NCBI RefSeq assembly: GCF_947581735.1
Contig: NZ_CANPVT010000027.1
Location: 62,001 to 126,000 of the forward strand
Source: Candidatus Palauibacter soopunensis
Lineage (GTDB): Bacteria > Gemmatimonadota > Gemmatimonadetes > Palauibacterales > Palauibacteraceae
Reading direction: 5' to 3'
DNA: 64,000 bases
Shown here: piece after piece, positions 1-7,999 of the stretch
Layout of the letters: each line of letters starts with the position of its first letter
Numbering within the stretch: the stretch's first letter is position 1
Made by a program: the position numbers and the translations under genes
Notes under the pieces: generated by a model
Seen by the model: only the letters and a program-made list of their open reading frames with translations
Told to the model about the DNA's origin: nothing
The model's database searches: none

Positions 1-2
1 TG

Positions 3-1823
3 ATTCTCAGCGATCTCGACGTCGTGCGCACGCCGGGGGCGGCAGCAGATCCCTTCCGCGCGATCCAGACGTTCCCGGGACTCCAGAACGTCGGAGAGGG
101 GGCGGGGCTCTTCGTGCGCGGGGGCGACATATCCGAGACCCGGGTGATGCTGGACGGAGCAACGGTCATCTCTCCATTCCGGCTCGATACCGACCGGACC
201 GTCTCGTTCGGACGCTTCGACCCCTTTCAACTGCAGGGCACGCACTTCTCGGCGGGCGGCTTCGGCGTGGAATACGGTGACGCCCTCTCCGCCGTGGCCG
301 ATCTCCGCAGCGTGGGTATGCCGACGCGGAGCGAACTCAACCTGGGCGCTTCCGTGGCCGGAGTGTCCGGGCGGGCGGCCCTCGACGCGTCTGAGTCTTC
401 GGGCGGGTGGGTGACAGCGTCACGCTCGGACACTCACCTTCTAATGCGTCTCAACGGGCGCAGGTCGGAGTTCGATCAGGTTCCTGCTTCAACCGACCTG
501 AGCGGAGGCGCGGAATGGTCCTACCGCGGTAGCGGCAGCATGAAGGCGTTCGGGTTGTATCAGACCGACCGCGTCGGCGTCCTGATCGATGGCCCCGGGC
601 ACTCGGGCACGTACCGTTCGGACGCGCGAGCGGATCTTCTTGCCGTCTCCGGTTTCGACGCGTTCGGGGCGTTCGGCGTGACGTGGAGCGTGGCAACGAG
701 CGGGTCGCGGAAGGATGAGGATTTTGGAGCGTTCCGCGTCGAACGGGAGGACAGGCTCACGCAAGCACGCGCGAAGCTCGACGTCCATGTGGGGCGTGGC
801 ATTGCGCTGGCCGGCGGAACCGAATTCGAGGGCCGGGACGCGGACATCGCCGGCGCGGTGCCGGCGGGTTCGCACGACAACGCGCCCGGCGCGCCGACGA
901 CCGTCTTCGGCAGCCGCGAGACAGGATCGCGATGGGGGGGCTTCGGGGAGATCGAGCTACAGCCGTGGAACGCTGTTCGGTTCGTCGTGGGCGCTCGAAC
1001 AGATCGTTCGTCGTTCACGGACCGCGTGACGGCCGACCCGCGGGTTTCGGTGTCCTGGCGCCCGGCCGCCAATCTCACGGTTACTGGGGCGTGGGGTGTG
1101 TTTCATCAGATCCCGGATCCCCTTTTCTTCGAGCCCACGCTGGGTGACCCGAGCCTGCCAGCCATGTCGGCGCGTCACCTGATCGGGGGCATCGCGTACG
1201 ATGATGGCGAGCACCTCGTTCGTGTAGAGGCCTATCGAAAACGCTACGGGTCGCTTGCCTCACAGACGCGGGACCACATCGTTCGCGGAGCCGGGACCGG
1301 CGAGGCGGCGGGATTCGACATCTTCCTCAAGGGAGACGTGCCGTTCCTGGGGCTTACGGGACGCGCCGCGTACAGCTTCGTCGACTCCGAGCGCACGGAC
1401 CCGGACAGCGGCGAACTGGCCCCGTCCCCCTTCGACGCCACGCATACGTTGAACATCGTCCTCACGCGGGGCCTCACCGAGTGGCTCGAGGTCGGCGCCG
1501 CCTGGCGAGCCGCGACCGGGATTCCGTTCACGCCCGTTGAGAGGGCGCTCTTCGATCCGGACCGCAGCGTGTGGGAGCCGGTGTACGGGGCGCCCATGTC
1601 GGAGCGGCTTCCCGACTACGCGCGGTTCGACCTGTCCGCGAGCCTCCTTCAGAGCTTCTGGCGTGAAAATCTGACGGTGTTCTATGTCTCCGTGATGAAC
1701 GTCTTCGACCGCCTCAACGTCGCCGAATACCGGCACAGCCGCGACTACACCGACCGCACGCCCCTGCGAAGCCCATTCACGCGCACGATCTACTTCGGCG
1801 CGACGACGACGCTGCCCTTCTGA
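3..1823 (+). CDS. TonB-dependent outer-membrane receptor, 5' partial
   Basis: The reading frame is open to the left edge of the window, so the signal peptide and any N-terminal carboxypeptidase-regulatory domain lie outside it. The first visible residues belong to a TonB plug domain: 'FPGLQNVGEGAGLFVRGG' followed by 'ETRVMLDGATV'. The remaining ~500 residues are long alternating aromatic/polar strands typical of a 22-stranded barrel, and the protein ends in phenylalanine (TTTLPF), the usual outer-membrane C-terminal signature. It should import a large ligand across the outer membrane using TonB energy; the ligand cannot be deduced. A TPR protein follows 34 bases downstream. The family call is firm and the substrate unknown. 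Confidence 0.88.
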   Translation: MLSDLDVVRTPGAAADPFRAIQTFPGLQNVGEGAGLFVRGGDISETRVMLDGATVISPFRLDTDRTVSFGRFDPFQLQGTHFSAGGFGVEYGDALSAVADLRSVGMPTRSELNLGASVAGVSGRAALDASESSGGWVTASRSDTHLLMRLNGRRSEFDQVPASTDLSGGAEWSYRGSGSMKAFGLYQTDRVGVLIDGPGHSGTYRSDARADLLAVSGFDAFGAFGVTWSVATSGSRKDEDFGAFRVEREDRLTQARAKLDVHVGRGIALAGGTEFEGRDADIAGAVPAGSHDNAPGAPTTVFGSRETGSRWGGFGEIELQPWNAVRFVVGARTDRSSFTDRVTADPRVSVSWRPAANLTVTGAWGVFHQIPDPLFFEPTLGDPSLPAMSARHLIGGIAYDDGEHLVRVEAYRKRYGSLASQTRDHIVRGAGTGEAAGFDIFLKGDVPFLGLTGRAAYSFVDSERTDPDSGELAPSPFDATHTLNIVLTRGLTEWLEVGAAWRAATGIPFTPVERALFDPDRSVWEPVYGAPMSERLPDYARFDLSASLLQSFWRENLTVFYVSVMNVFDRLNVAEYRHSRDYTDRTPLRSPFTRTIYFGATTTLPF

Positions 1824-1857
1824 GGGTCAGTTCAGAACGGGGAAGAGAGAGAACGAC

Positions 1858-2637
1858 ATGACATCGCGGACGAACGTGATGAACCGACCGGGCATACTGG
1901 CGTCCGTGGCTCTGCTGCTTCTGCCGACCGCCGGTTTCGCTTTCCAGGCTCCGAACCCCACCGAAGTGGCGGCGCGTCTTCGAACGGGCATCGGGGAGGC
2001 GGTGATCGCCGGTGACTCTGAGGGCCTGACCGAGATGGTCGCGCTGGCCCGGCGGGCCGTAACCGCTTTTCCCGAAGACGGACTCGTCCGGCACTATCTC
2101 GGGTATGCGCTCTACCGCCTGGCGACGCTCCGCTTCGATGCGGATCCGGACGGGGCGCTCGCGATCCTGTTCGAGTCGGAGTCCTCCCTTCTCCGGTCGA
2201 TTGAACTCGAGCCCATCCCCGAATCGCACGCGCTCATGAGTTCCGTGCTCGGCAGGCAGATCGTCAGTGACGAGACCGCGATGAGTCTCTCGATGCGGTC
2301 CGGCGCCGAAATGCGTCGAGCCGTAGGGATGGGGCCGCGAAACCCCCGTGTTAAAGTGCTGGAGGGGATCAGCGCCTTCCATACACCCTCCATGTACGGC
2401 GGCGGCCACGACATCGCCCTCGACCGTTTTCTCGCGGCAGCCGCGCTGTTCGAGGAGGACGCGCCGGAGGCTCCGCTTCCCGCGTGGGGGCAGGCGGAGG
2501 TCTATGCCTGGCTAGGACAGACGTACGTGGCGTTGCGGATGCCCGAAGAGGCTCGCGCGGCGTACGAACGGGCCCTGGAGATCGAACCCTCGTATGTCTG
2601 GGTGCGCGATACACTGCTTCCGGCGTTGTCTCCATAG
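1858..2637 (+). CDS. Exported tetratricopeptide-repeat protein
   Basis: A 259-residue protein with a hydrophobic leader near residues 10-28 (ILASVALLLLPTAGFAF), so probably periplasmic. Helical repeats follow, including a clear C-terminal TPR around residues 215-250 (AWLGQTYVALRMPEEARAAY, then a following ALEIEPSYVW segment) and weaker repeats earlier. A GAGAGAG-like ribosome site precedes the ATG; a second ATG eight codons in (MNRPG) would also preserve the leader. TPR proteins next to TonB receptors often serve as periplasmic scaffolds, but no partner is shown by sequence. A role with the preceding receptor is inferred from adjacency only. Confidence 0.7.
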   Translation: MTSRTNVMNRPGILASVALLLLPTAGFAFQAPNPTEVAARLRTGIGEAVIAGDSEGLTEMVALARRAVTAFPEDGLVRHYLGYALYRLATLRFDADPDGALAILFESESSLLRSIELEPIPESHALMSSVLGRQIVSDETAMSLSMRSGAEMRRAVGMGPRNPRVKVLEGISAFHTPSMYGGGHDIALDRFLAAAALFEEDAPEAPLPAWGQAEVYAWLGQTYVALRMPEEARAAYERALEIEPSYVWVRDTLLPALSP

Positions 2638-2708
2638 GGCGAGGCGCCGATCATAGCCCCTGGCCGCCAGCGGCGGATCCAACGCAAACACTCGAGTCGG
2701 GGGTACCG

Positions 2709-3374
2709 ATGACGCTTCGCATCAATGACACGGCGCCGGATTTCACGGCGGATACGACGCAGGGCAGCATCCGCTTCCACGACTGGATCGGGGACGGGTG
2801 GGCCCTCCTCTTCTCCCATCCGAAGGACTTCACGCCCGTGTGTACGACGGAACTCGGGGCGGTGGCGGCCCTCGAGGACGCGTTCGCGGCGCGCAACTGC
2901 AAGATCATCGGGGTCAGCGTCGACGGGGTGAACGACCACGAGGCCTGGTCGAAGGACATCGAGGCGTCGCAGGGGCACGCCGTCGGCTACCCGCTGATCG
3001 GCGACCCGAGGCTCGAAATCGTCAAGGCGTACGACATGCTGCCGGCCGACGCCGGTGACACGTCCCAGGGCCGCACGCCGATGGACAACGCCACGGCGCG
3101 CTCGGTGTTCGTCATCGGGCCCGACAAGAAGATCAAGGCCACCCTCACCTATCCGATGAGCACGGGCCGCAACTTCGCCGAGATCCTCCGACTGCTCGAT
3201 TCGTGCCAGCTCACGGCCGAGAAGCAACTCGCCACGCCGGCGAACTGGGAGCAGGGCGACGACGTGATCATCGCGCCGGCGGTCACCGACGAGGAGGCGA
3301 GGAAGCGGTTCCCGGAGGGGTGGGAGCAGCCGCTGCCCTACATCCGGATCGTCCCGCAGCCGCGGGACGGCTAG
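2709..3374 (+). CDS. 1-Cys (Prx6-type) peroxiredoxin
   Basis: A 221-residue thiol peroxidase that would reduce hydrogen peroxide and organic hydroperoxides. The peroxidatic cysteine is Cys45 in the conserved FTPVCTTE motif; the C-terminal part (TPANWEQGDDVIIAP and the PYIRIVPQ end) matches the long C-terminal arm of the Prx6 class, and the length is normal for it. The ATG at 2709 is chosen because it begins exactly at the domain (MTLRINDTAPDF); the reading frame extends further upstream but that part lacks similarity and overlaps the TPR gene. No signal peptide, so cytoplasmic. Only three bases separate its stop from the next start, so co-transcription with the deaminase-like gene is likely. 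Confidence 0.93.
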   Translation: MTLRINDTAPDFTADTTQGSIRFHDWIGDGWALLFSHPKDFTPVCTTELGAVAALEDAFAARNCKIIGVSVDGVNDHEAWSKDIEASQGHAVGYPLIGDPRLEIVKAYDMLPADAGDTSQGRTPMDNATARSVFVIGPDKKIKATLTYPMSTGRNFAEILRLLDSCQLTAEKQLATPANWEQGDDVIIAPAVTDEEARKRFPEGWEQPLPYIRIVPQPRDG

Positions 3375-3377
3375 CCG

Positions 3378-4823
3378 TTGCGGTTCGCGCCGACACGAAC
3401 CTTCGCCCGAGCCGGCGGGGGACTCCTCTTCGCGGGCATATTCCTGTCGTGCTCGCCCGCTTCCAACACGAGTGACATAGCCTCCGGAGGCGGCCCGCTC
3501 CTGATCGACGGTGGTACGGTCGTCGTCATGGACGAGGCGGGCACCGTCCTCGAGGGCGGTGCCGTGCTCGTGGAGGGAGACCGGATCTCCGCCGTCCTCG
3601 ACCGAGAAGCTCCCCGCCCCGCCGGCGTGCCGGTGATCGACGCGACGGGGCACCTCGTGATCCCCGGTCTCGTCAACACGCATGGCCACGCCGCCATGTC
3701 GCTCCTGCGGGGACTCGCCGACGACATGCCGCTGATGACCTGGCTGAACGAGCACATCTTCCCCGCCGAGGCCGAACTGGTCGATTCCGAGTTCGTCTAC
3801 TGGGGCACGCTGCTCTCGTCCATCGAGATGCTGAAGAGCGGGACGACGACGTTCGCGGACATGTACTACTTCCGGGATGACGCGGCGCGCGCGGCCATCG
3901 ACGCGGGCATCCGCGCCGTCATGGGCCCGCATGTCATCGGCTTCCCCGCCCCCGACTTCGACTCGCCAGCCGCGACGCTGGCCGACGCGGCCGGATTCAT
4001 GGAGACGTATCGCGACCACGCGACGCTGGTTCCCGGAGCGGCCGCACACTCGCTGTACACGACTTCCCTCGACGACGTGCGGGCCGCGCTGCGGGTGGCC
4101 ATCGACCACGATGCTCCGTTTCAGATCCACACAGCCGAAGATGCGAGCGAGTTCGCGACGGCGACGGAACTGACCGGGATGGGCGTGGTGGAAGCGCTCG
4201 AGTCCATCGGGGCGCTCCGCCCGGGGACGGTGCTCGCCCACTCCATCTACCTCTCGGACGAGGACATCGAACGCATCGCGGCGGGGGGCGCCGGGGTCTC
4301 ACACAACCCGCAGAGCAACCTCAAGCTGGGAATCCCGCGGGCGGCGCCGGTCGTCGAACTGCTCGCCGCCGGAATCCCCGTGGGACTCGGCACCGACGGA
4401 CCGGCGAGTAACAACGACCTCGACCTGTTCGACGAGATGGACGCCGCCGCCAAGCTCCACAAGTTCGCGAACGCCGACCCCACCGCGCTCCCCGCCGAGA
4501 CCGTCTTCCGCATGGCGACGACAGGGGGCGCCCGCGTGCTCAACCTCCACGACCGCATCGGGTCGCTGGAGCCGGGCAAGCGCGCCGACATCGTGCTGCT
4601 CGATACGCGCCGGGCCGGGCTCACGCCCCTCTACAACGTCTATTCCCACCTCGTGTACGCGGCCCGGGGGAGCGACGTCTCCACGGTCCTCGTGAACGGG
4701 CGCGTCGTCGTCAGCGACGGCCGAGTGCTCACGGTCGACGAAGCGGAGGTCATGGAACGGGCGTACACCTTCCGCGACCGGGTGCGGGAGGTCATCGCCC
4801 GGGTGGCCGCGGAGGGGCACTAG
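3378..4823 (+). CDS. MTA/SAH-deaminase-like amidohydrolase lipoprotein
   Basis: This is a metal-dependent amidohydrolase of the ATZ/TRZ-MtaD branch, which deaminates 5'-methylthioadenosine, S-adenosylhomocysteine or related aminopurines. Visible signatures are the HxH metal pair (His102, His104 in NTHGHAAMSLLRGLADDMPL), a later His in IHTAED, the LAHSIYLS segment, and LGTDGPASNNDLDLF near residue 340. The N-terminus is a lipoprotein signal with lipobox FLSC (Cys25), which is unusual because MtaD enzymes are normally cytoplasmic. The start is a TTG three bases after the peroxiredoxin stop; no ATG gives a complete leader. The family is clear; the substrate is not proven, and guanine- or triazine-type deaminases are alternatives. 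Confidence 0.82.
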   Translation: MRFAPTRTFARAGGGLLFAGIFLSCSPASNTSDIASGGGPLLIDGGTVVVMDEAGTVLEGGAVLVEGDRISAVLDREAPRPAGVPVIDATGHLVIPGLVNTHGHAAMSLLRGLADDMPLMTWLNEHIFPAEAELVDSEFVYWGTLLSSIEMLKSGTTTFADMYYFRDDAARAAIDAGIRAVMGPHVIGFPAPDFDSPAATLADAAGFMETYRDHATLVPGAAAHSLYTTSLDDVRAALRVAIDHDAPFQIHTAEDASEFATATELTGMGVVEALESIGALRPGTVLAHSIYLSDEDIERIAAGGAGVSHNPQSNLKLGIPRAAPVVELLAAGIPVGLGTDGPASNNDLDLFDEMDAAAKLHKFANADPTALPAETVFRMATTGGARVLNLHDRIGSLEPGKRADIVLLDTRRAGLTPLYNVYSHLVYAARGSDVSTVLVNGRVVVSDGRVLTVDEAEVMERAYTFRDRVREVIARVAAEGH

Positions 4824-4847
4824 GCGTACGGCTATCAGGCGTGAAGG

Positions 4848-5468
4848 CTAGGCGCCGCTTGCGTGTCCCGGCTGCGGAGGTGGCGTCCAGCCCGTCGCGG
4901 CGCGGCGCTCCTGCACGCACCGCTTGAAGCGGAAGGCGTTCTCGGGCAGGGCGAAGTCCATCCCGTAGTTGTCGGGACCCACGGCGTCCACGCGCGCCAC
5001 GAGCACGCCGAGGTCATCCCGCTCCATCGCTTCGACGAACGCTTCCCCGAACGCCAGCGGCGAATCCACGGCCACCGCGTGCTCGATCCCCGCCCCGCGC
5101 GCGATGGCGGCGAGATCCGTGACGCCCGACGTGGTGTGCGACTCGAACCCGCCCGTCGAGAGGAGGCTCCCGTTGTCGAAGATGATGTGGAGGAGGTTCC
5201 GCGGTCGGTAGCGCGCGAGGGTGGTGAAGGTGCCGAGGTTCATCAGCGCCGATCCGTCCCCGTCCAGCACGATCACCTTCTCGTGCGGCAGATGGCTCGC
5301 GAGGCCGAGACCGATCGACGAGGCGAGCCCCATCGCGTGCTGCAGGTAGAAGAAGTTCTCGCGGTGGCCGAGGTCGTACAGCTCCTGGGCGCAGGCCCCC
5401 ATGATCGTGACGACCAGCTTGTCCTCGATCTCCGGATAAATCAGTTCGAGGCAGTCCGCCCGCCGCAT
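4848..5468 (-). CDS. ThDP-dependent decarboxylase, C-terminal-type subunit (sulfopyruvate decarboxylase beta-like)
   Basis: A 206-residue protein carrying the ThDP pyrophosphate/Mg-binding half of a two-subunit 2-oxoacid decarboxylase. The diagnostic signature is LDGDGSALMNLGTFTTL followed by IIFDNGSLLSTGG (GDG...N motif). Length and layout match ComE (sulfopyruvate decarboxylase beta) and the C-terminal half of phosphonopyruvate decarboxylase. A GGAAGGAG site precedes the ATG. The partner N-terminal-type subunit lies 37 bases upstream on the same strand, forming a two-gene operon divergent from nitrile hydratase. It is convergent with the deaminase gene, 24 bases away. Substrate assignment between sulfopyruvate, phosphonopyruvate and related acids is not possible by eye. 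Confidence 0.8.
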   Translation of the reverse strand: MRRADCLELIYPEIEDKLVVTIMGACAQELYDLGHRENFFYLQHAMGLASSIGLGLASHLPHEKVIVLDGDGSALMNLGTFTTLARYRPRNLLHIIFDNGSLLSTGGFESHTTSGVTDLAAIARGAGIEHAVAVDSPLAFGEAFVEAMERDDLGVLVARVDAVGPDNYGMDFALPENAFRFKRCVQERRAATGWTPPPQPGHASGA

Positions 5469-5505
5469 CAGCGCTCCTTCCCCCGTCTCGGTCCGCCGTC
5501 CCGCA

Positions 5506-6015
5506 TCAGACTTCCATGAGGTCGCGCGTCAGCAGCAGCGCGACGGGCGAGAGCGAACTCTGCGACAGCGTGTACGCCTCGGCGATCTCCTTCGCGACGA
5601 GCGCCGGGTCTCGCGCGTGGTGGTAGGGGATGTTGAGCGCCTGAAGCAAACCCTCCGTCACGATCCCGCCACGAGTGTGCCACGGATACGGCTCCCCCCA
5701 GTGGCCCCGGACCGCGATGAGCATGCAGAGCGGGACGGAGTAGAGCTGGGCGAGGGAGATGATCCCGTTCATCGCCGCGAAGAAGCCGTGGTTCTGCATG
5801 AGCAGGATGTGCGGCTCGCCGGCGAAGTAGGCCCCGGCCGCGATGCCGACCGCCTCCTCCTCCTTCGCGACCTGGATGAGGTCGACCTCGGGATCGTCCT
5901 CGGCGCGCTGCAGGAGGAGGCCGAGCCAGGTCTCCGGCAGGGCGGAGATGCTCCGGATGCCGGCGGCCTTGATCCCGTCGAAGATGGTCTTCGAGTTCTC
6001 GTAGGAGACGGTCAT
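5506..6015 (-). CDS. ThDP-dependent decarboxylase, N-terminal-type subunit (sulfopyruvate decarboxylase alpha-like)
   Basis: A 169-residue protein with the ThDP pyrimidine-binding fold. The catalytic glutamate lies in [19 protein letters not shown], followed by [15 protein letters not shown], as in ComD and phosphonopyruvate decarboxylase N-terminal domains. The ATG at 6015 is chosen because it starts the domain ([19 protein letters not shown]); the 22 extra codons upstream are arginine-rich and dissimilar. It would form a heteromeric enzyme with the downstream gene, decarboxylating a sulfo- or phosphono-pyruvate-like acid to an aldehyde. The 131-base gap to nitrile hydratase alpha probably holds divergent promoters. 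Confidence 0.8.
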   Translation of the reverse strand: MTVSYENSKTIFDGIKAAGIRSISALPETWLGLLLQRAEDDPEVDLIQVAKEEEAVGIAAGAYFAGEPHILLMQNHGFFAAMNGIISLAQLYSVPLCMLIAVRGHWGEPYPWHTRGGIVTEGLLQALNIPYHHARDPALVAKEIAEAYTLSQSSLSPVALLLTRDLMEV

Positions 6016-6146
6016 GCGCCGAAGGGTGCGCGGACGGCTCGGGCCGCGCAATCCCGCCCGCGCGGCGGCCCGTCGCGCCAAAACGACGGACAGGTTGCGC
6101 CACGCGGCGACCCGTGAACACCATGAACGCCCAGCAAGGAGTGCGT

Positions 6147-6902
6147 ATGGACGAATCGGAAGGGCGGCCGGTCGACCGGCGCGGGTTCATCAAGGACGCG
6201 GCAGTGGGTGCGGCCGCATTCGCCGCCCCGGGGAAGCTGATGGCCGACCAGGACGAGTCACACGACCACAGTCACAGCCACGATCACGACCACCAGGACG
6301 TGCCGCCGGACATCGCCCTCCGGGTGCGGGCGCTCGAGTCCGTCCTCGTGGAGAAGGGGATGGTGGACTCGGCGGCGCTGGACGAGATCGTGGACACCTA
6401 CGAGAACCGGGTCGGCCCCCGGAACGGGGCCGAGGTCGTCGCGCGCGCGTGGGTCGATCCCGCGTACCGCGAACGCCTCCTCGCGGATGGGACCGCGGCG
6501 ATCGGCGAACTCGGCTATCTCGGCGGCCAGGGCGAGCATATGAAGGTGGTGGCGAACACGCCGGAGGTGCACAACCTCGTGGTCTGCACGCTCTGCTCGT
6601 GCTACCCGTGGCCGACCCTGGGCCTGCCCCCCGTGTGGTACAAGTCCGCCCCCTTCCGGGCGCGAGCGGTGATCGAACCGCGTGACGTCCTCGGCGAGTT
6701 CGGCCTCGACCTCCCCGAGAACGTCGAGATCCGCGTCTGGGACAGCACGGCGGAGATCCGCTATCTCGTGCTCCCCGAGCGGCCGGCCGGCACCGAGGAC
6801 ATGACGGAGGAGGAGTTGGCGGGGATCGTCAGTCGTGACTCGATGATCGGCGTGGCCCGGGTCGAGGTGCCATCCGGAGGCCCGTCGGGAGGCGACCAGT
6901 GA
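6147..6902 (+). CDS. Cobalt-type nitrile hydratase alpha subunit with Tat-like leader and His-rich linker
   Basis: Catalytic subunit hydrating nitriles to amides. The metal-binding claw is [10 protein letters not shown] (Cys147, Cys150, Ser151, Cys152); Thr in CTLCSC marks the cobalt class. Flanking conserved blocks include [15 protein letters not shown] and [10 protein letters not shown]. The N-terminus is not ordinary: residues 9-30 read [21 protein letters not shown], a twin-arginine (Tat) export leader, and residues 38-50 form a His/Asp-rich run ([13 protein letters not shown]) before the usual fold begins near residue 53. The ATG at 6147 has an AAGGAG site five bases upstream; ATG 6123 and GTG 6114 are alternatives and do not remove the leader. 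Known nitrile hydratases are cytoplasmic, so export is inferred from the leader. Beta and accessory genes follow with tight overlaps. Confidence 0.9.
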   Translation: MDESEGRPVDRRGFIKDAAVGAAAFAAPGKLMADQDESHDHSHSHDHDHQDVPPDIALRVRALESVLVEKGMVDSAALDEIVDTYENRVGPRNGAEVVARAWVDPAYRERLLADGTAAIGELGYLGGQGEHMKVVANTPEVHNLVVCTLCSCYPWPTLGLPPVWYKSAPFRARAVIEPRDVLGEFGLDLPENVEIRVWDSTAEIRYLVLPERPAGTEDMTEEELAGIVSRDSMIGVARVEVPSGGPSGGDQ

Positions 6903-7555
6903 ACACGATCCACGACATGGGCGGCATGGACGGCTTCGGCCCGATCGGGCCCGAGGAGAACGAACCCGTCTTCCACCACCGCTGGGAGGGGCGTGTGTAT
7001 GCGCTCACACGGGCGGTCGGTCCGTGGGGCCGGGGGCGCGAATGGCCCTCCTTCCGCTACACGCTCGAGAGCATCCCGCCGGTCGAATACCTCAGCATGT
7101 CCTACTACGAGCGCTGGTTCCGGATGATGACGACCCGGCTCCTCGTGAGCGGGCTCATCTCCGAGACCGAACTGGAGACGGGTTATCCGGATCCGGGGGC
7201 GCCGCGGCCGGAGCTGCTCCCGGCTTCGAACGCCGGGGCGCCGGGCGCCGGGCTCCTCGACATGGATGTACCCGCCCGCTTCGCGCCGAACGACCGGGTG
7301 CGCGCACGGAACCTCCACCCGCGCGGCCACACCCGGCAGCCGCGTTACGTGCGTGGACGGCTGGGGACGGTGGTCGCGGACTACGGCGTCTACGCGCTGC
7401 AGGACACGGACGAGGACGGACGGCGTCCCCTCGACCGCCGCCCGCAACACGTCTACTCGGTGCGCTTCGAGTCGCGGGAACTGTGGGGCGAGCGGGGCGG
7501 CGCGAGGGACGCGGTGTACGTGGACCTGTGGGAAGACTACCTGGAGCCGGCGTGA
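6899..7555 (+). CDS. Nitrile hydratase beta subunit
   Basis: A 218-residue partner of the alpha subunit, beginning with the family-typical [16 protein letters not shown] and containing the MSYYERWF helix near residue 65 and a C-terminal SH3-like barrel ([19 protein letters not shown]...[12 protein letters not shown]). The gene overlaps the alpha stop by four bases (ATGA type), so the two are translationally coupled. There is no signal peptide on this subunit. If alpha really is exported by Tat, beta would have to travel as a folded complex with it. The family assignment is secure. Confidence 0.95.
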   Translation: MNTIHDMGGMDGFGPIGPEENEPVFHHRWEGRVYALTRAVGPWGRGREWPSFRYTLESIPPVEYLSMSYYERWFRMMTTRLLVSGLISETELETGYPDPGAPRPELLPASNAGAPGAGLLDMDVPARFAPNDRVRARNLHPRGHTRQPRYVRGRLGTVVADYGVYALQDTDEDGRRPLDRRPQHVYSVRFESRELWGERGGARDAVYVDLWEDYLEPA

Positions 7556-7947
7556 CGGCCGGGGCCGAGTGGGGCGGGGCCGCACGCGTCGACGCCGAAC
7601 GTCTCGCGGCGCTCCCTCCCCTGCCCGCTGACGAGGAGGGCCCGGTGTTCGAGGCGCCGTGGCAGGCGCAGGCCTTCGCGCTCGCGGTGAAGCTCTCCGA
7701 GGAAGGTCACTTCACCTGGAAGGAGTGGGCCGGAACGCTCGCGGACGAACTCGCCGCGGCGGAAGCGCGCGGCGAACCCGACGACGGCTCCCGGTACTAC
7801 CACCACTGGGTCGCCGCCCTCGAACGGCTCGTCGTGGACCGCCGGCTGAGCACCTCCGCGGCGCTCGACGACTGCAAGGAGGCGTGGGCGGACGCCTACC
7901 GCCACACCCCGCATGGTCAGCCCGTCGAGCTACGCCGCACCGACTGA
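7552..7947 (+). CDS. Nitrile hydratase accessory protein (activator type)
   Basis: A 131-residue protein resembling the nitrile hydratase activator/accessory family, which is related to the N-terminal half of the beta subunit. The similarity shows in FEAPWQAQAFALAVKLSEEG followed by FTWKEWAGTLADEL and the YYHHWVAALERLVVDR helix. These proteins help metal insertion or subunit maturation. The GTG start at 7552 overlaps the beta stop (GTGA), so it is translationally coupled; the reading frame upstream of it lies inside beta and is not used. No signal peptide. Co-location completes a three-gene alpha-beta-activator operon as in cobalt nitrile hydratases. Confidence 0.85.
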   Translation: MTAGAEWGGAARVDAERLAALPPLPADEEGPVFEAPWQAQAFALAVKLSEEGHFTWKEWAGTLADELAAAEARGEPDDGSRYYHHWVAALERLVVDRRLSTSAALDDCKEAWADAYRHTPHGQPVELRRTD

Positions 7948-7958
7948 ACACAGCCACG

Positions 7959-7974
7959 CGTTCCCGCGGGAACG
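7959..7974. promoter_or_regulatory. Perfect 16-bp palindrome CGTTCCCGCGGGAACG
   Basis: The 16 bases are fully self-complementary and lie 12 bases after the nitrile hydratase operon and 25 bases before the ATG of the BNR-repeat lipoprotein. The core GTTCCCGCGGGAAC recurs in the intergenic region at 53966-53979, upstream of another exported protein. This could be a dimeric repressor site. A third copy, at 37855-37870 inside hyuB, encodes Val-Pro-Ala-Gly-Thr and may be chance. Confidence 0.35.
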
Positions 7975-7999
7975 TCATTCTTGAAGCTGGGAGGCGATG

